Below, one piece after another: positions 35,818 through 43,968 of a stretch of DNA of 64,000 bases (the first letter of the stretch is position 1; every line of letters starts with the position of its first letter). The position numbers were made by a program, and so were the translations under genes. Below the pieces are notes generated by a model that did no database searches, had not been told where the DNA came from, and saw nothing but the letters and a program-made list of their open reading frames with translations. The DNA lies in the NCBI GenBank assembly GCA_003265685.1, contig KZ836103.1:87138-151137 (forward strand), written 5' to 3'. Source of the stretch: Piscinibacter caeni. Its GTDB lineage: Bacteria; Pseudomonadota; Gammaproteobacteria; Burkholderiales; Burkholderiaceae_C.

Positions 35818-36324
35818 TCAGCTCTTGCCGATCTCGATCAAGGCCGCCTGCAGTCGCTGCCGGTCCAGGGTTTCGAGGGGCAAGGCCAGCAGCTGCAGCA
35901 TGCGGAAGCCGATGGCCTGGCGCGTCAGTTCGAACGCGCGGCGCTTGCCTTCTTCGCCGCCTTCGGCGTTCGACGGATCGGGGTAGCCCCAGTGCACCTT
36001 CACCGGCTGCCCGCCAGTGCCGCCGAAGAACACGGGGCACTGTTCGGCTGCCGCGCTGTCGCAGACGGTGATCACGATGGACAGCGGCGGCGCGCCGTCC
36101 TGGCTGAACTCGTCCCAGCTCTTGCTGCGACAGCCGCTGGTGTCGACGCCGGCGTTGTTCAACGCTTCGAGCGCGAACGGATTGATGCGGCCGCTTGGGG
36201 CGCTGCCGGCGCTGTATGCCTTGACATCCTTGCCGAGGCGGCGCGCCAGATGGTTGAGCATGCCCTCGCTCAGCACGCTGCGCGCCGAGTTGTGGGTGCA
36301 GAGGATCAGGACATGGGTCGTCAT
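35818..36324 (-). CDS. arsC: Thioredoxin-type arsenate reductase ArsC (LMW phosphatase fold), copy 1
   Basis: This 168-aa protein has the LMW-phosphatase P-loop LCTHNSARS with the nucleophile C9. The relay cysteines are in VCDSAAAEQCP (C88 and C96), as in the thioredoxin-coupled ArsC of Bacillus. It reduces arsenate to arsenite for ACR3 to export. DEF and HWGYPDPSNAEG motifs follow the usual pattern. It is 18 bp upstream of acr3. Confidence 0.92.
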   Translation of the reverse strand: MTTHVLILCTHNSARSVLSEGMLNHLARRLGKDVKAYSAGSAPSGRINPFALEALNNAGVDTSGCRSKSWDEFSQDGAPPLSIVITVCDSAAAEQCPVFFGGTGGQPVKVHWGYPDPSNAEGGEEGKRRAFELTRQAIGFRMLQLLALPLETLDRQRLQAALIEIGKS

Positions 36325-36327
36325 CGT

Positions 36328-36822
36328 TCAGCGGCTTCCGATGTCCTTGATCTCCTTCTGGATGGCCATGCGATCGAGCGTGGCCAGTGGCAGCGAGAGC
36401 ATGAGTTGGATGCGACGCTTCAGGGTGATGAAGGTGTCAAGGAAAGCCTTCTCCTGCGCAGCCTGTTCTCCCTCGACCGCCGCAGGGTCGGGCATGCCCC
36501 AGTGCGCCGTCATCGACTGGCCAGGCCACACGGGGCAGACCTCACTTGCAGCCTGGTCACACACCGTGAAGACAAAGTGCAGCGCGGGCGCATCCGGGCG
36601 CGCGAACTCCTCCCAGCTCTTGCTGCGGAAGCCGTCTGTCGGGATCCGGTGCGCGGCGAGCGTCTTGAGCGCCAGCGGGTGCACCGAACCCTTCGGCTGG
36701 CTGCCTGCCGAGTAAGCGACGAACCGTCCTGCGCCGAGTTCGTTCATCAAGCCCTCGGCCAGGATCGATCGCGCCGAGTTGCCCGTGCAGATGAACAGCA
36801 CGTTGTAGGTGTTGTCCTTCAT
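36328..36822 (-). CDS. arsC: Thioredoxin-type arsenate reductase ArsC, copy 2
   Basis: This 164-aa paralogue of the next gene has P-loop ICTGNSARS (C12), relay cysteines in VCDQAASEVCP, and HWGMPDPAAVEG. The two copies are clearly diverged, so this is not a recent duplication. The ATG at 36822 is used; a GTG one codon earlier is also possible. Both copies keep the full catalytic set, so both are probably active. They might differ in expression or redox partner. Confidence 0.92.
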   Translation of the reverse strand: MKDNTYNVLFICTGNSARSILAEGLMNELGAGRFVAYSAGSQPKGSVHPLALKTLAAHRIPTDGFRSKSWEEFARPDAPALHFVFTVCDQAASEVCPVWPGQSMTAHWGMPDPAAVEGEQAAQEKAFLDTFITLKRRIQLMLSLPLATLDRMAIQKEIKDIGSR

Positions 36823-36828
36823 CACGTC

Positions 36829-37341
36829 TCAGCAGCAGCCGTTCGACGACTTCACCGCGATGCCGATGGGCTTGCCGCGCGGCGCAGGGGTGCAGCAGGC
36901 GGACGACTCCACCGCGGCGGCAGGCGCCTGCGCGCAACAAGCGGACGCGGCTTCAGTCGCCTGACGCTCGTTGAAGACCGGAATGTCGCCCAGCGTGTGG
37001 AAGTGCTCCCAGGCGATGCCTTGCGGGTCGGTGACCCAGTGCTTCTCGCTGCGCGCGTAGCAGCAGGTGGTCTGGCCCTCGTCCAGCAACGCCATGTCGG
37101 CTGCCTCGGCGCGCGCCTTCAAGTCCGCGAGTTCCTCAGGGTCGTCGGTCTGGAAGCCGAGGTGGTCGATGCCGGCCTTGGCGCCTCGCGTCGAGATGGC
37201 GAAGTTGATGCGTGGGTCTTCCAGCATCCACTTGGCGTAGTCGGCCTCGACGCGGGTCGGGGACGCCGCAAAGAGCTTGGAATAGAAGGCGATGCTCTGG
37301 GAGAGATCGTCGACGTGAAGGTGGACATGGAATCGCTTCAT
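36829..37341 (-). CDS. arsI: ArsI-type organoarsenical C-As lyase (VOC family)
   Basis: This 170-aa protein is a vicinal-oxygen-chelate fold member. Metal ligands H5 (FHVHL), H60 (GIDHLGF) and E112 (IAWEH) and the arsenic-binding pair C93-C94 (TTCCYA) line up with ArsI of Bacillus MD1 (H5, H62, E115, C96, C97). ArsI breaks the C-As bond of trivalent methyl- and arylarsenicals to give arsenite. A C-terminal tail of about 50 residues holds three more CC pairs (SACCA, SACCT, NGCC), which may bind metalloid. CadI is the main alternative name. Confidence 0.88.
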   Translation of the reverse strand: MKRFHVHLHVDDLSQSIAFYSKLFAASPTRVEADYAKWMLEDPRINFAISTRGAKAGIDHLGFQTDDPEELADLKARAEAADMALLDEGQTTCCYARSEKHWVTDPQGIAWEHFHTLGDIPVFNERQATEAASACCAQAPAAAVESSACCTPAPRGKPIGIAVKSSNGCC

Positions 37342-37354
37342 GGTGGGCTCCGGG

Positions 37355-37681
37355 TCAGCAGGTGGTACGGCGCTTCGCGCCGCTGGGCGCACAGGACTTG
37401 CCCATGCAGCAGTGGTCGGTGAGGTAGGACAGCAACTCGTTCATCTGGTCGAGCGCCGGCCGGTAGTGGAGGTTGCGGCCTTCGCGCTCGACGCTCACCA
37501 GACCGGCATGCATCAGCTCCTTCAGATGGAAGGACAGCGTCGAGCCGGGGATGTCCAACATCGCCGACAGCGCACTCGGTGTCATGCCATCCGGACCGGC
37601 ACCGACCAAGGCACGGAAAACGCGCAGTCGCGCCTCTTGGGCAAGTGCAGCCAGGGCAAAGACGGCAGACTTTTCATTCAT
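37355..37681 (-). CDS. arsR: Arsenic-responsive repressor ArsR
   Basis: This 108-aa ArsR/SmtB-family regulator has the winged helix TPSALSAMLDIPGSTLSFHLKELMHAGLV and the wing SVEREGRNLHYRP. Sensor cysteines are near the C-terminus (DHCCMGKSC: C91, C92, C97), like the AfArsR type rather than the E. coli helix-3 type. It heads the ars operon and should repress it until As(III) binds. The predicted promoter leaves almost no leader before the ATG. Confidence 0.92.
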   Translation of the reverse strand: MNEKSAVFALAALAQEARLRVFRALVGAGPDGMTPSALSAMLDIPGSTLSFHLKELMHAGLVSVEREGRNLHYRPALDQMNELLSYLTDHCCMGKSCAPSGAKRRTTC

Positions 37682-37688
37682 GTTTCCA

Positions 37689-37716
37689 AGGATATAGAAG
37701 TATCGCGGGATGTCAA
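37689..37716 (-). promoter_or_regulatory. Promoter of the ars operon
   Basis: On the minus strand a perfect -35 TTGACA (37716-37711) is followed after 16 bp by TATCCT (37694-37689). The expected start of transcription is at or next to the arsR ATG (37681), so the message may be leaderless; only a weak GGA lies before the ATG. The AT-richer stretch between -35 and -10 (GATACTTCTATATC) is the likely ArsR-binding region. Confidence 0.6.
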
Positions 37717-37878
37717 GCGGAGGCTGCGCATGCTCGGGCCCGTCTGCAAGCGAGCGCGTCTCCAGATGGTCAAGCTCCTGCTCACCGTCCGCTTGCAGAA
37801 CGGCTGGTGGGATGCTGGTGGGACCGCTAAGGGTCGACAGCTGCCGCCCGCATCCAAGCAATCGAACGCAGACTCGCA

Positions 37879-38937
37879 TCAGGCCTCGCGCGGCAGCTCC
37901 AGCGTGGCCGCGAGGCCGCCCTCGGCGCGGTTGCACAGCTCGACGCGGCCGCGGTGGGCCTCGGCTACCGCCTTGACGATCGCCAGGCCGAGGCCCATGC
38001 CGCCGGTGCTGCGCTGGCGCGAGGACTCGATGCGGTAGAAGGGCAGCAGCACCTTGTCGAACTCCTCGGGCGGGATGCCCGGGCCGCGGTCGAGCACGCC
38101 GATGCGCACGCGCTGCGCGTCGGCGTCGAGCTGCACGTCGGCGCGGTGGCCGTACTTCAGCGCGTTGTCGATCAGGTTGTTCACCGCGCGGCGCAGCGCG
38201 TGGGGCCGGCAGTGCAGGCGCACCTTGCGCTCGCTGGCGAAGCTCAGCTCCCGGCCGGCGGCCGAGAACAGCGTCGGCACGCTGCGAAAGCGCAGCGGCG
38301 GCGGCTCGGCGAAGCCGACCGGGCGGCCCAGGTCGGCGTAGTCGTCGCACAGCGACTGCAGCAGCGCGCCCAGGTCGACCAGCTTGCGCGGCTCGTCGCG
38401 CACGTCGTGCGCGAGGAAGGCCATGGCCTCGGCCAGCAGCTCGTCCATCTCGTCGAGGTCGCGCAGCATCAGGCGCTGCAGCTCGGCGTCCTCGCGCACG
38501 AACTCGACGCGCAGGCGCAGCCGCGTGGCCGGCGTGCGCAGGTCGTGCGACACGGCGGCCAGCATGCGGGTCTGGTCGGCCAGCAGCTCGGCGATGCGCT
38601 CGCGCAGGTGGTTGAAGGCCTGCGCCATCACGCGCGCCTCGAGCGGGCCGCGCTCGGGCAGCGGCGGCTCGCGCACGTCCGCCCCCTGCTGCTCGATGGC
38701 CGCGGCCAGCTCGCCGATCGGCGCCACCAGCCGGCCCACCGCCCAGCCGGCCAGCGCCAGCAGCGGCACGGCGGCCAGCAGCCAGGCCAGCCAGGCACCT
38801 GCCGGGGCGGGCGGCAGGCCCAGCAGCAGGCCGGCCAGCAGCAGCAGCGCGGCCAGCGTCAGCGCCAGCAGGCCCAGCAGCCGCGCGCGCAGGCTGCGCG
38901 GCACGCCGCGCGAGAGGGTGTCGCGCCAGCGTGGCAT
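37879..38937 (-). CDS. Sensor histidine kinase, OmpR-partner type (EnvZ-like)
   Basis: This 352-aa protein has two membrane helices (about 18-40 and 48-68) with only a very short periplasmic link, so it has no real extracellular sensor domain. HAMP, HisKA (VSHDLRTP, H131) and HATPase (NLIDNALKYG; GVLDRGPGIP; GGMGLGLAIVKA) follow. It probably senses a membrane or cytoplasmic cue. It is 7 bp downstream of its response regulator gene and last in the operon. Confidence 0.92.
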   Translation of the reverse strand: MPRWRDTLSRGVPRSLRARLLGLLALTLAALLLLAGLLLGLPPAPAGAWLAWLLAAVPLLALAGWAVGRLVAPIGELAAAIEQQGADVREPPLPERGPLEARVMAQAFNHLRERIAELLADQTRMLAAVSHDLRTPATRLRLRVEFVREDAELQRLMLRDLDEMDELLAEAMAFLAHDVRDEPRKLVDLGALLQSLCDDYADLGRPVGFAEPPPLRFRSVPTLFSAAGRELSFASERKVRLHCRPHALRRAVNNLIDNALKYGHRADVQLDADAQRVRIGVLDRGPGIPPEEFDKVLLPFYRIESSRQRSTGGMGLGLAIVKAVAEAHRGRVELCNRAEGGLAATLELPREA

Positions 38938-38944
38938 CGCACCC

Positions 38945-39694
38945 TCAATGGGGCGGCGCCACCAGCAGTTCGGCCGGCCGGCGCGAGACCTCGGCGCAGA
39001 ACTGGTAGCCCTCGCCGCGGACGGTCTTGATCAGGCTGGGCTCCTTGCCGCTGTCCTCGAGCTTGCGGCGCAGCCGCGAGACCAGGATGTCGATGCTGCG
39101 GTCGAAGGGCGCGCAGTCCTGGCCGCGCACGGTGTCGGCCAGCCGGTCGCGGCTGAGCGGGCAGCGCGGGTGGCTGAGGAAGGCCAGCAGCAGCGCGAAC
39201 TCGCGCGTCGACAGCGGCACCAGCGTGCCGTCGGGCGCCTGCAGCTCGCGTGCCCCCGCGTCGAGCTGCCAACCGCGGAAGCCGTAGACGTAGCGCGTTT
39301 CCTGCGCCGGCTCGGGGGCGCGCACCCGCGCGCGGCGCAGGATGGTGCGGATGCGTGCCACCAGCTCGCGCGGGTTGAAGGGCTTGACGAGGTAGTCGTC
39401 GGCGCCCAGCTCGAGCCCGACGATGCGGTCGGACTCCTCGCGCAGCGCGGTCATCAGGATGATCGGCAGCTCGCTGCGGCTGCGCAGCTCGCGGCACAGC
39501 GCGAAGCCGTCCGGGCCGGGCAGCAGCACGTCGAGCACCACCAGGTCGACATGCCACTGCGCCAGCGCCGCGCTCATCTCGCGCCCGTTGCCCGCCACGG
39601 TGACGAGGAAGCCGTAGTCCTGCAGCAGCGCCTTGGTCATGCGCCGGATCTCGACGTCGTCGTCGACGATCAGGATGCGCGGGGTGCGGTCCAT
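38945..39694 (-). CDS. OmpR/PhoB-family response regulator
   Basis: This 249-aa protein has a receiver domain with acidic pocket D11-D13, phospho-acceptor D55 (VVLDVLLPG) and K104 (LVKPF). A winged-helix DNA-binding domain follows (PLSTREFALLLAFLSHP; RSIDILVSRLRRKLE; IKTVRGEGYQF). It is paired with the kinase downstream and preceded by the Gfo/Idh/MocA gene. That linkage suggests it controls sugar-related genes. Confidence 0.93.
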   Translation of the reverse strand: MDRTPRILIVDDDVEIRRMTKALLQDYGFLVTVAGNGREMSAALAQWHVDLVVLDVLLPGPDGFALCRELRSRSELPIILMTALREESDRIVGLELGADDYLVKPFNPRELVARIRTILRRARVRAPEPAQETRYVYGFRGWQLDAGARELQAPDGTLVPLSTREFALLLAFLSHPRCPLSRDRLADTVRGQDCAPFDRSIDILVSRLRRKLEDSGKEPSLIKTVRGEGYQFCAEVSRRPAELLVAPPH

Positions 39695-39706
39695 CGCACC
39701 CGCCCG

Positions 39707-40708
39707 TCAGGCCACGTCCTCCCAGCGCCCGCTGCGCTCGGAGCGCCACAGCGCGTCGATCACGCGCAGCTGGGCGATGGCGTCGTCCAGGCCGTAGCCG
39801 GGGCCGGGTTCGCCGCGCACCAGGCGCGAGAAGGCCTCGGCCTCGAGCCGGTACTGCTCGGCCGCGGGCAGCGTCTCGACCTGCACGCCGCTGCCGTCCA
39901 GGGCGCCGCCCTCGTCCAGCGCGATCTGCATCGCGCCGCCGCGCGGCGCGTTGAACGGGATGCGGATCTCGAGGCGGCCCGAGGTGCCCAGCACCTGCAC
40001 ACGCTGGTAGGGGCAGCTCTGCGTCGAGACGGTGAAGGCGAGCTGGCGGCCGGCGCCGAAATCCAGCAGCGCGCTGGAGCTGCGGTCGGTGCCGAGCGCC
40101 GGGTCGCGGTCGACCAGCGCCACCACGCGGCGCGGCTCGGCCTCGAACAGCCAGCGGCCGGAGAGGATGGCGTAGCAGCCGATGTCGTACAGCGCGCCGC
40201 CGCCGATGGCGGCCTGGTTGCGGATGTTGGCCGGGTCGTCGTTGAAGTAGCTGAACGCCACCTGCACCACCCGTGGCGTGCCGATGCGGCCGGCGCGCAC
40301 CAGCTCGCGGGCACGTTGCCATTGCGGGTGGTGGCGCACCATGAAGGCCTCCTCGATGCGCACCCGGCCGGCGGCCTCGCGCAGCGTGGCCGCCTCCTCG
40401 GCACTCAGCGCGATCGGCTTCTCGCACAGCACATGCTTGCCCGCGGCGGCGGCCTGCAGCGTCAGTGGCACGTGCAGGTGGTTGGGCAGCGGGTTGTAGA
40501 CCGCCTCGATCTCCGGGTCGGCGAGCAGCGCCTCGTACGAGCCGTAGGCGCGCGGGATGCCGAGCTGCTGCGCCGCGGCCTGGGCCGCCGGCAGCGAGCG
40601 CGACGCGATCGCGCGCAGCTCGATCAGCGGGCTGGCCAGCATCTCCGGCAGCACCTTCTCGATGCCGATCCGGGCCGTGCTCAGGACACCCCACACCACC
40701 TTGCGCAT
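39707..40708 (-). CDS. Gfo/Idh/MocA-family oxidoreductase
   Basis: This 333-aa NAD(P)-dependent oxidoreductase has a Rossmann start (VVWGVLSTARIGIEKVLP) and the EKPIAL motif in KHVLCEKPIALSA with the conserved lysine. The C-terminal half is the usual beta-sheet substrate domain. Relatives oxidise sugars or polyols (for example xylose or 1,5-anhydrofructose-type enzymes). AGGAG precedes the ATG, and a 16-bp palindrome sits immediately upstream. It opens the operon with the two-component system, 12 bp before the response regulator. Confidence 0.9.
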   Translation of the reverse strand: MRKVVWGVLSTARIGIEKVLPEMLASPLIELRAIASRSLPAAQAAAQQLGIPRAYGSYEALLADPEIEAVYNPLPNHLHVPLTLQAAAAGKHVLCEKPIALSAEEAATLREAAGRVRIEEAFMVRHHPQWQRARELVRAGRIGTPRVVQVAFSYFNDDPANIRNQAAIGGGALYDIGCYAILSGRWLFEAEPRRVVALVDRDPALGTDRSSSALLDFGAGRQLAFTVSTQSCPYQRVQVLGTSGRLEIRIPFNAPRGGAMQIALDEGGALDGSGVQVETLPAAEQYRLEAEAFSRLVRGEPGPGYGLDDAIAQLRVIDALWRSERSGRWEDVA

Positions 40709-40719
40709 GATCGTCTCCT

Positions 40720-40735
40720 TGAGGTGCGCACCTCA
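40720..40735. promoter_or_regulatory. 16-bp perfect palindrome upstream of the Gfo/Idh/MocA gene
   Basis: TGAGGTGCGCACCTCA is self-complementary along its whole length. It overlaps or abuts the region just upstream of the AGGAG ribosome-binding site of the oxidoreductase gene, so a bound protein would block expression. The regulator is unknown; the neighbouring response regulator or a LacI-type protein elsewhere are options. Confidence 0.5.
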
Positions 40736-40808
40736 TCGATCAGCGCATGATAAGCAGATCGGCCCCCTCTTGGGAATGAGGGGCGCACCGCATCAGCACG
40801 TCCCGTCT

Positions 40809-41819
40809 TCAGCCGAGCCAGCCGCGGATGCGCGCGCCCAGCGCGCTGCGGCTGATGCCGTAGCGGTCGTGCAGGGTGGGCAGGGCGCCGGCATCGAGGA
40901 AGGCATCGGGCAGCCCGGCGAGCTGGAAGCCCGCCGGCTGCACGCGGTGCCGCAGCAGCGTGCTGGCCACCGCCTCGCCGAGGCCGCCGACCACCGAGTG
41001 GTTCTCGGCCACCACCACCAGGCGATGCTTGCAGCGCACCGCCTCGACGATGGCCGCCTCGTCCAGCGGCTTGATGGTCGGGCAGTGCAGCACGGCCACG
41101 CCGATCTGGTCCTTCGCCAGGTCCTGCGCGACCTCGAGCGCGCGCATCGTCAGGATGCCGCTGGAGATCACCAGCACGTCGGCGCCGTCGCGCAGCAGCT
41201 TGGCCTTGCCGAGCTCGAACCGGTAGCCCTCGATCTCGTCGAGCACCAGCGGCACCTGGCCGCGCAGCAGGCGCAGGTACACCGGGCCCGGGTGCGCGGC
41301 GATCTGCGGCACGGCCTGCTCGATGTCGAGTGCGTCGCAGGGGTCGACGATCGTGAGCCCCGGCACGCCGCGCATCATCGCGATGTCCTCGGTGGCCTGG
41401 TGGCTCGGGCCGTAGCCGGTGGTCAGGCCGGGCAGCGCGCAGCAGATCTTGACGTTCAGGTTCTCCTCGGCGATCACCTGGTGGATGAAGTCGTAGGCGC
41501 GGCGCGTGCCGAACACGGCGTAGGTGGTGGCGAAGGGCACCAGGCCTTCCTTGGCCAGGCCGCCGGCGGTGGCCATCAGCAGCTGCTCGGCCATGCCCAT
41601 CTGCATGAAGCGCTCGGGATAGGCCTGCGCAAAGAGGTGCAGGTCGGTGTACTTGGCGAGGTCGGCGGTCAGGCCGACGACCTCCGGCCGCGTGGCCGCA
41701 TATTCCACCAGCGCCTTGCCGAACGGCGCCGCCTTCACGCGCTGCCCCTCGCTGGCGATCGAGGCGATCATCGCCGAGGTGGTGAGGCGGGGCTTCTTCT
41801 CTGCGACGGGGGTGTTCAT
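40809..41819 (-). CDS. Transketolase, C-terminal subunit (split transketolase)
   Basis: This 336-aa protein carries the pyrimidine-binding and C-terminal domains of transketolase (GMAEQLLMATAGGLAKEGLVPFATTYAVF; HQATEDIAMMRGVPGLTIVDPCD; VVAENHSVVGGLGEAVAS). The ThDP-activating glutamate is in MGMAEQ. It must pair with the N-terminal subunit encoded just upstream (ATGA overlap). Split transketolases often act in special pathways rather than the pentose phosphate cycle. No sugar kinase is nearby. Confidence 0.9.
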   Translation of the reverse strand: MNTPVAEKKPRLTTSAMIASIASEGQRVKAAPFGKALVEYAATRPEVVGLTADLAKYTDLHLFAQAYPERFMQMGMAEQLLMATAGGLAKEGLVPFATTYAVFGTRRAYDFIHQVIAEENLNVKICCALPGLTTGYGPSHQATEDIAMMRGVPGLTIVDPCDALDIEQAVPQIAAHPGPVYLRLLRGQVPLVLDEIEGYRFELGKAKLLRDGADVLVISSGILTMRALEVAQDLAKDQIGVAVLHCPTIKPLDEAAIVEAVRCKHRLVVVAENHSVVGGLGEAVASTLLRHRVQPAGFQLAGLPDAFLDAGALPTLHDRYGISRSALGARIRGWLG

Positions 41820-42670
41820 GCGAGCGCTCCTTCGGGCTGCGATTGATCGAGGATGGCCAGCGCCTGCTGCCATTCGGGCGGGTCGACGCGGATGAAGTGG
41901 TTCTTCTCGCGCGACTCGAGGAAGGGCACGCCCTTGCCCATCAGCGTGTCGAACAGGATCACGCGCGGCTTCGCCTCCTTCAGCGAGCGCGCGGCGTCGA
42001 AGGCGGCCAGCACCGCCGGCAGGTCGTTGCCCTTGACACGCTGCACGTGCCAGCCGAAGGCGGCCCACTTGTCGGCCAGCGGCTCGAAGCCGAGCACCTT
42101 GCTCGAGGGGCCGTCGGCCTGCTGGTTGTTGATGTCGACCAGGCAGATCAGGTTGTCGAGCCGGTGGTGCGCGGCGCCCATCGCCGCCTCCCAGGTGGAG
42201 CCCTCGTCGAGCTCGCCGTCGGACATCGAGTTGTAGACGAAGGCCGGGTTCTTCTTCTGCTTCAACCCGAGCGCCATGCCCACGCCGATCGCGAGGCCCT
42301 GGCCGAGCGAGCCGCCGGAGATCTCCATGCCCGGCGTGTAGGTCGCCATGCCGGACATCGGCAGGCGGCTGTCGTCGCTGCCGTAGCTCTCGAGCTCGCT
42401 CTCGGGGATGATGCCGGCCTCGATCAGCGCCGCGTAGTGCGCGATGGCGTAGTGGCCGTGCGAGAGCAGGAAGCGGTCGCGGCCTTCCCATTCCGGCTCG
42501 TCCGGGCGCAGCTTCAGCGCGTGGCGGTAGGTCACGGCCAGCACGTCGGCCCAGCCGAGCGCCTGCCCGATGTAGCCCTGGCCCTGCACCTCGCCCATGC
42601 GCAGGGCGTAGCGGCGGATGCGGTAGGCGGCCTGCGCGAGCGCAGCCAGCGTGTCGGTGTGCGATGTCAC
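41816..42670 (-). CDS. Transketolase, N-terminal subunit (split transketolase)
   Basis: This 284-aa protein is the ThDP pyrophosphate-binding half: FLLSHGHYAIAHYAALIEAG, SGGSLGQGLAIGVGMALG, and the magnesium motif SDGELDEGSTWEAAMGA...NNQQ. It starts at GTG with AAGGAG 6 bases upstream. Together with the C-terminal subunit it would move a two-carbon unit from a ketose. It is 10 bp downstream of the TRAP membrane gene, so the imported compound is probably fed into this enzyme. Confidence 0.9.
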   Translation of the reverse strand: MTSHTDTLAALAQAAYRIRRYALRMGEVQGQGYIGQALGWADVLAVTYRHALKLRPDEPEWEGRDRFLLSHGHYAIAHYAALIEAGIIPESELESYGSDDSRLPMSGMATYTPGMEISGGSLGQGLAIGVGMALGLKQKKNPAFVYNSMSDGELDEGSTWEAAMGAAHHRLDNLICLVDINNQQADGPSSKVLGFEPLADKWAAFGWHVQRVKGNDLPAVLAAFDAARSLKEAKPRVILFDTLMGKGVPFLESREKNHFIRVDPPEWQQALAILDQSQPEGALA

Positions 42671-42680
42671 GGAAGACTCC

Positions 42681-43940
42681 TTACTTGAGAATCGAGGCGG
42701 GCACGTACGAGACGAGTGCCAGCACGGCGAAGGCGACGAGGTAGAACGGGCCCAGCTCGCGCACCGTCTGGCCGACCTTCACCTTGGCCAGCGCGCTGGT
42801 GATGAAGAGCGTGGTGCCCACCGGCGGCGTGTACAGGCCGATGGCCAGGTTCACGACCATCATGATCCCGAGCTGCGCCATGTCCATGCCGATCGAATTG
42901 GCCAGCGGCACGAACACCGGCGTCAGCAGCAGCACGGCGGCGGGCAGGTCGATGAACATGCCGAGGAACAGCATCAGCAGGTTCATCAGCAGGATCACCA
43001 GCCACTTGGCGTGCACGTTCTGCTGCACCCACTGCGCGATGCCCTGGGGCATCTGGTCGAAGGTCAGCAGCCAGCCGATCGCGGCCGAGGCCATGATCAC
43101 CAGCAGAACCACGCCGGTGGCCAGGCCCGAGTGCACGACGGCATCGTGCAGCCGCTTCCAGCTCAGGTCGCGGTAGACCAGCACCGACACCATGCCGGCG
43201 TACAGCGTCGACAGCACGGCCACCTCGGTGGGCGTGGCGATGCCGAAGCGCAGGAAGATGATGATCAGCACCGGCAGGATCAGCGCTGGTGAGGCGTAGG
43301 CCAGGTGGCGGCGGAAGGCGACGAGGTCGAGCTTCGCCGTCTCGCGCGGGAAGTTGCGCCGCTTGCCGACCCACCAGCATGCGGCCATGAAGCCGCCGCA
43401 CATCAGCAGGCCCGGCATCACCCCGGCGACGAACAGCTCGGCGATCGACGCGTTGGACGACAGCGCGAAGAGGATCATCGGGATCGACGGCGGGATCAGG
43501 ATGTCGATCGTCGCGGCCGCGGCCAGCGTCGCGGCCGAGAACGCCGCCGGGTAGCCGAGCCGCTTGTGCCAGGGGATCAGCAGCGAGCCGATCGCGGAGG
43601 CATCGGCCACGGCCGAGCCCGAGACGCCGCCGAACAGCGTGGACGACAGCACGCCCACCTGCGCCGGACCGCCGTGGAAGCGGCCCAGCAGCGTGGACAG
43701 CACGCCCACCAGCGCCTCGCCGAGCTTGCCGCCCATCATCAGGCTGCCGGTCAGCATGAAGAAGGGAATCGCGATCAGCGGGAAGCTCTGCACCTGCGCG
43801 ACCATCTGCTGCACCAGCAGGTCGAGCGGTACCCTGTCGGAGCTGGCCGCGGCGGCCATCGCAGCCACCAGCAGCGCGTGGGCGATCGGCATCGCGGCGA
43901 CCGCGGCGATCATGAAGACACCAAGGATCAGGGCACTCAT
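42681..43940 (-). CDS. dctM: TRAP transporter large membrane subunit (DctM)
   Basis: This 419-aa inner-membrane protein has about twelve helices and DctM marks (FPLIAIPFFMLTGSLM; GGVSGSAVADASAIGSLLIP; PPSIPMILFALSSNASIAELFVAGVMPGLL; LPVGTTLFI-like PPVGTTLFI). It forms the sodium-coupled transport channel with the small subunit. Its gene follows dctQ by 28 bp. The substrate is given by DctP and is likely an organic or sugar acid. Confidence 0.93.
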   Translation of the reverse strand: MSALILGVFMIAAVAAMPIAHALLVAAMAAAASSDRVPLDLLVQQMVAQVQSFPLIAIPFFMLTGSLMMGGKLGEALVGVLSTLLGRFHGGPAQVGVLSSTLFGGVSGSAVADASAIGSLLIPWHKRLGYPAAFSAATLAAAATIDILIPPSIPMILFALSSNASIAELFVAGVMPGLLMCGGFMAACWWVGKRRNFPRETAKLDLVAFRRHLAYASPALILPVLIIIFLRFGIATPTEVAVLSTLYAGMVSVLVYRDLSWKRLHDAVVHSGLATGVVLLVIMASAAIGWLLTFDQMPQGIAQWVQQNVHAKWLVILLMNLLMLFLGMFIDLPAAVLLLTPVFVPLANSIGMDMAQLGIMMVVNLAIGLYTPPVGTTLFITSALAKVKVGQTVRELGPFYLVAFAVLALVSYVPASILK

Positions 43941-43968
43941 GTCGATTCCTTCGTCGGCGAGCCGCGGC

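Noticed and set aside
35818-36822. The tandem arsC genes as a recent duplication
   Set aside because: The two proteins differ throughout, including around the active site, so they are old paralogues; tandem arsC genes are common.
32779-37422. A 1547-codon open frame on the plus strand across the ars operon
   Set aside because: It is antisense to six well-supported arsenic genes and its translation is rich in His, Arg, Gln and Gly, as expected for a shadow frame in GC-rich DNA.
37743-37799. TCTGCAAGCG and CGCTTGCAGA, a 10-bp inverted repeat 37 bp apart between arsR and the kinase gene
   Set aside because: The loop is long, there is no T-run and no clear promoter relation; it may be a weak terminator but support is too thin to call.
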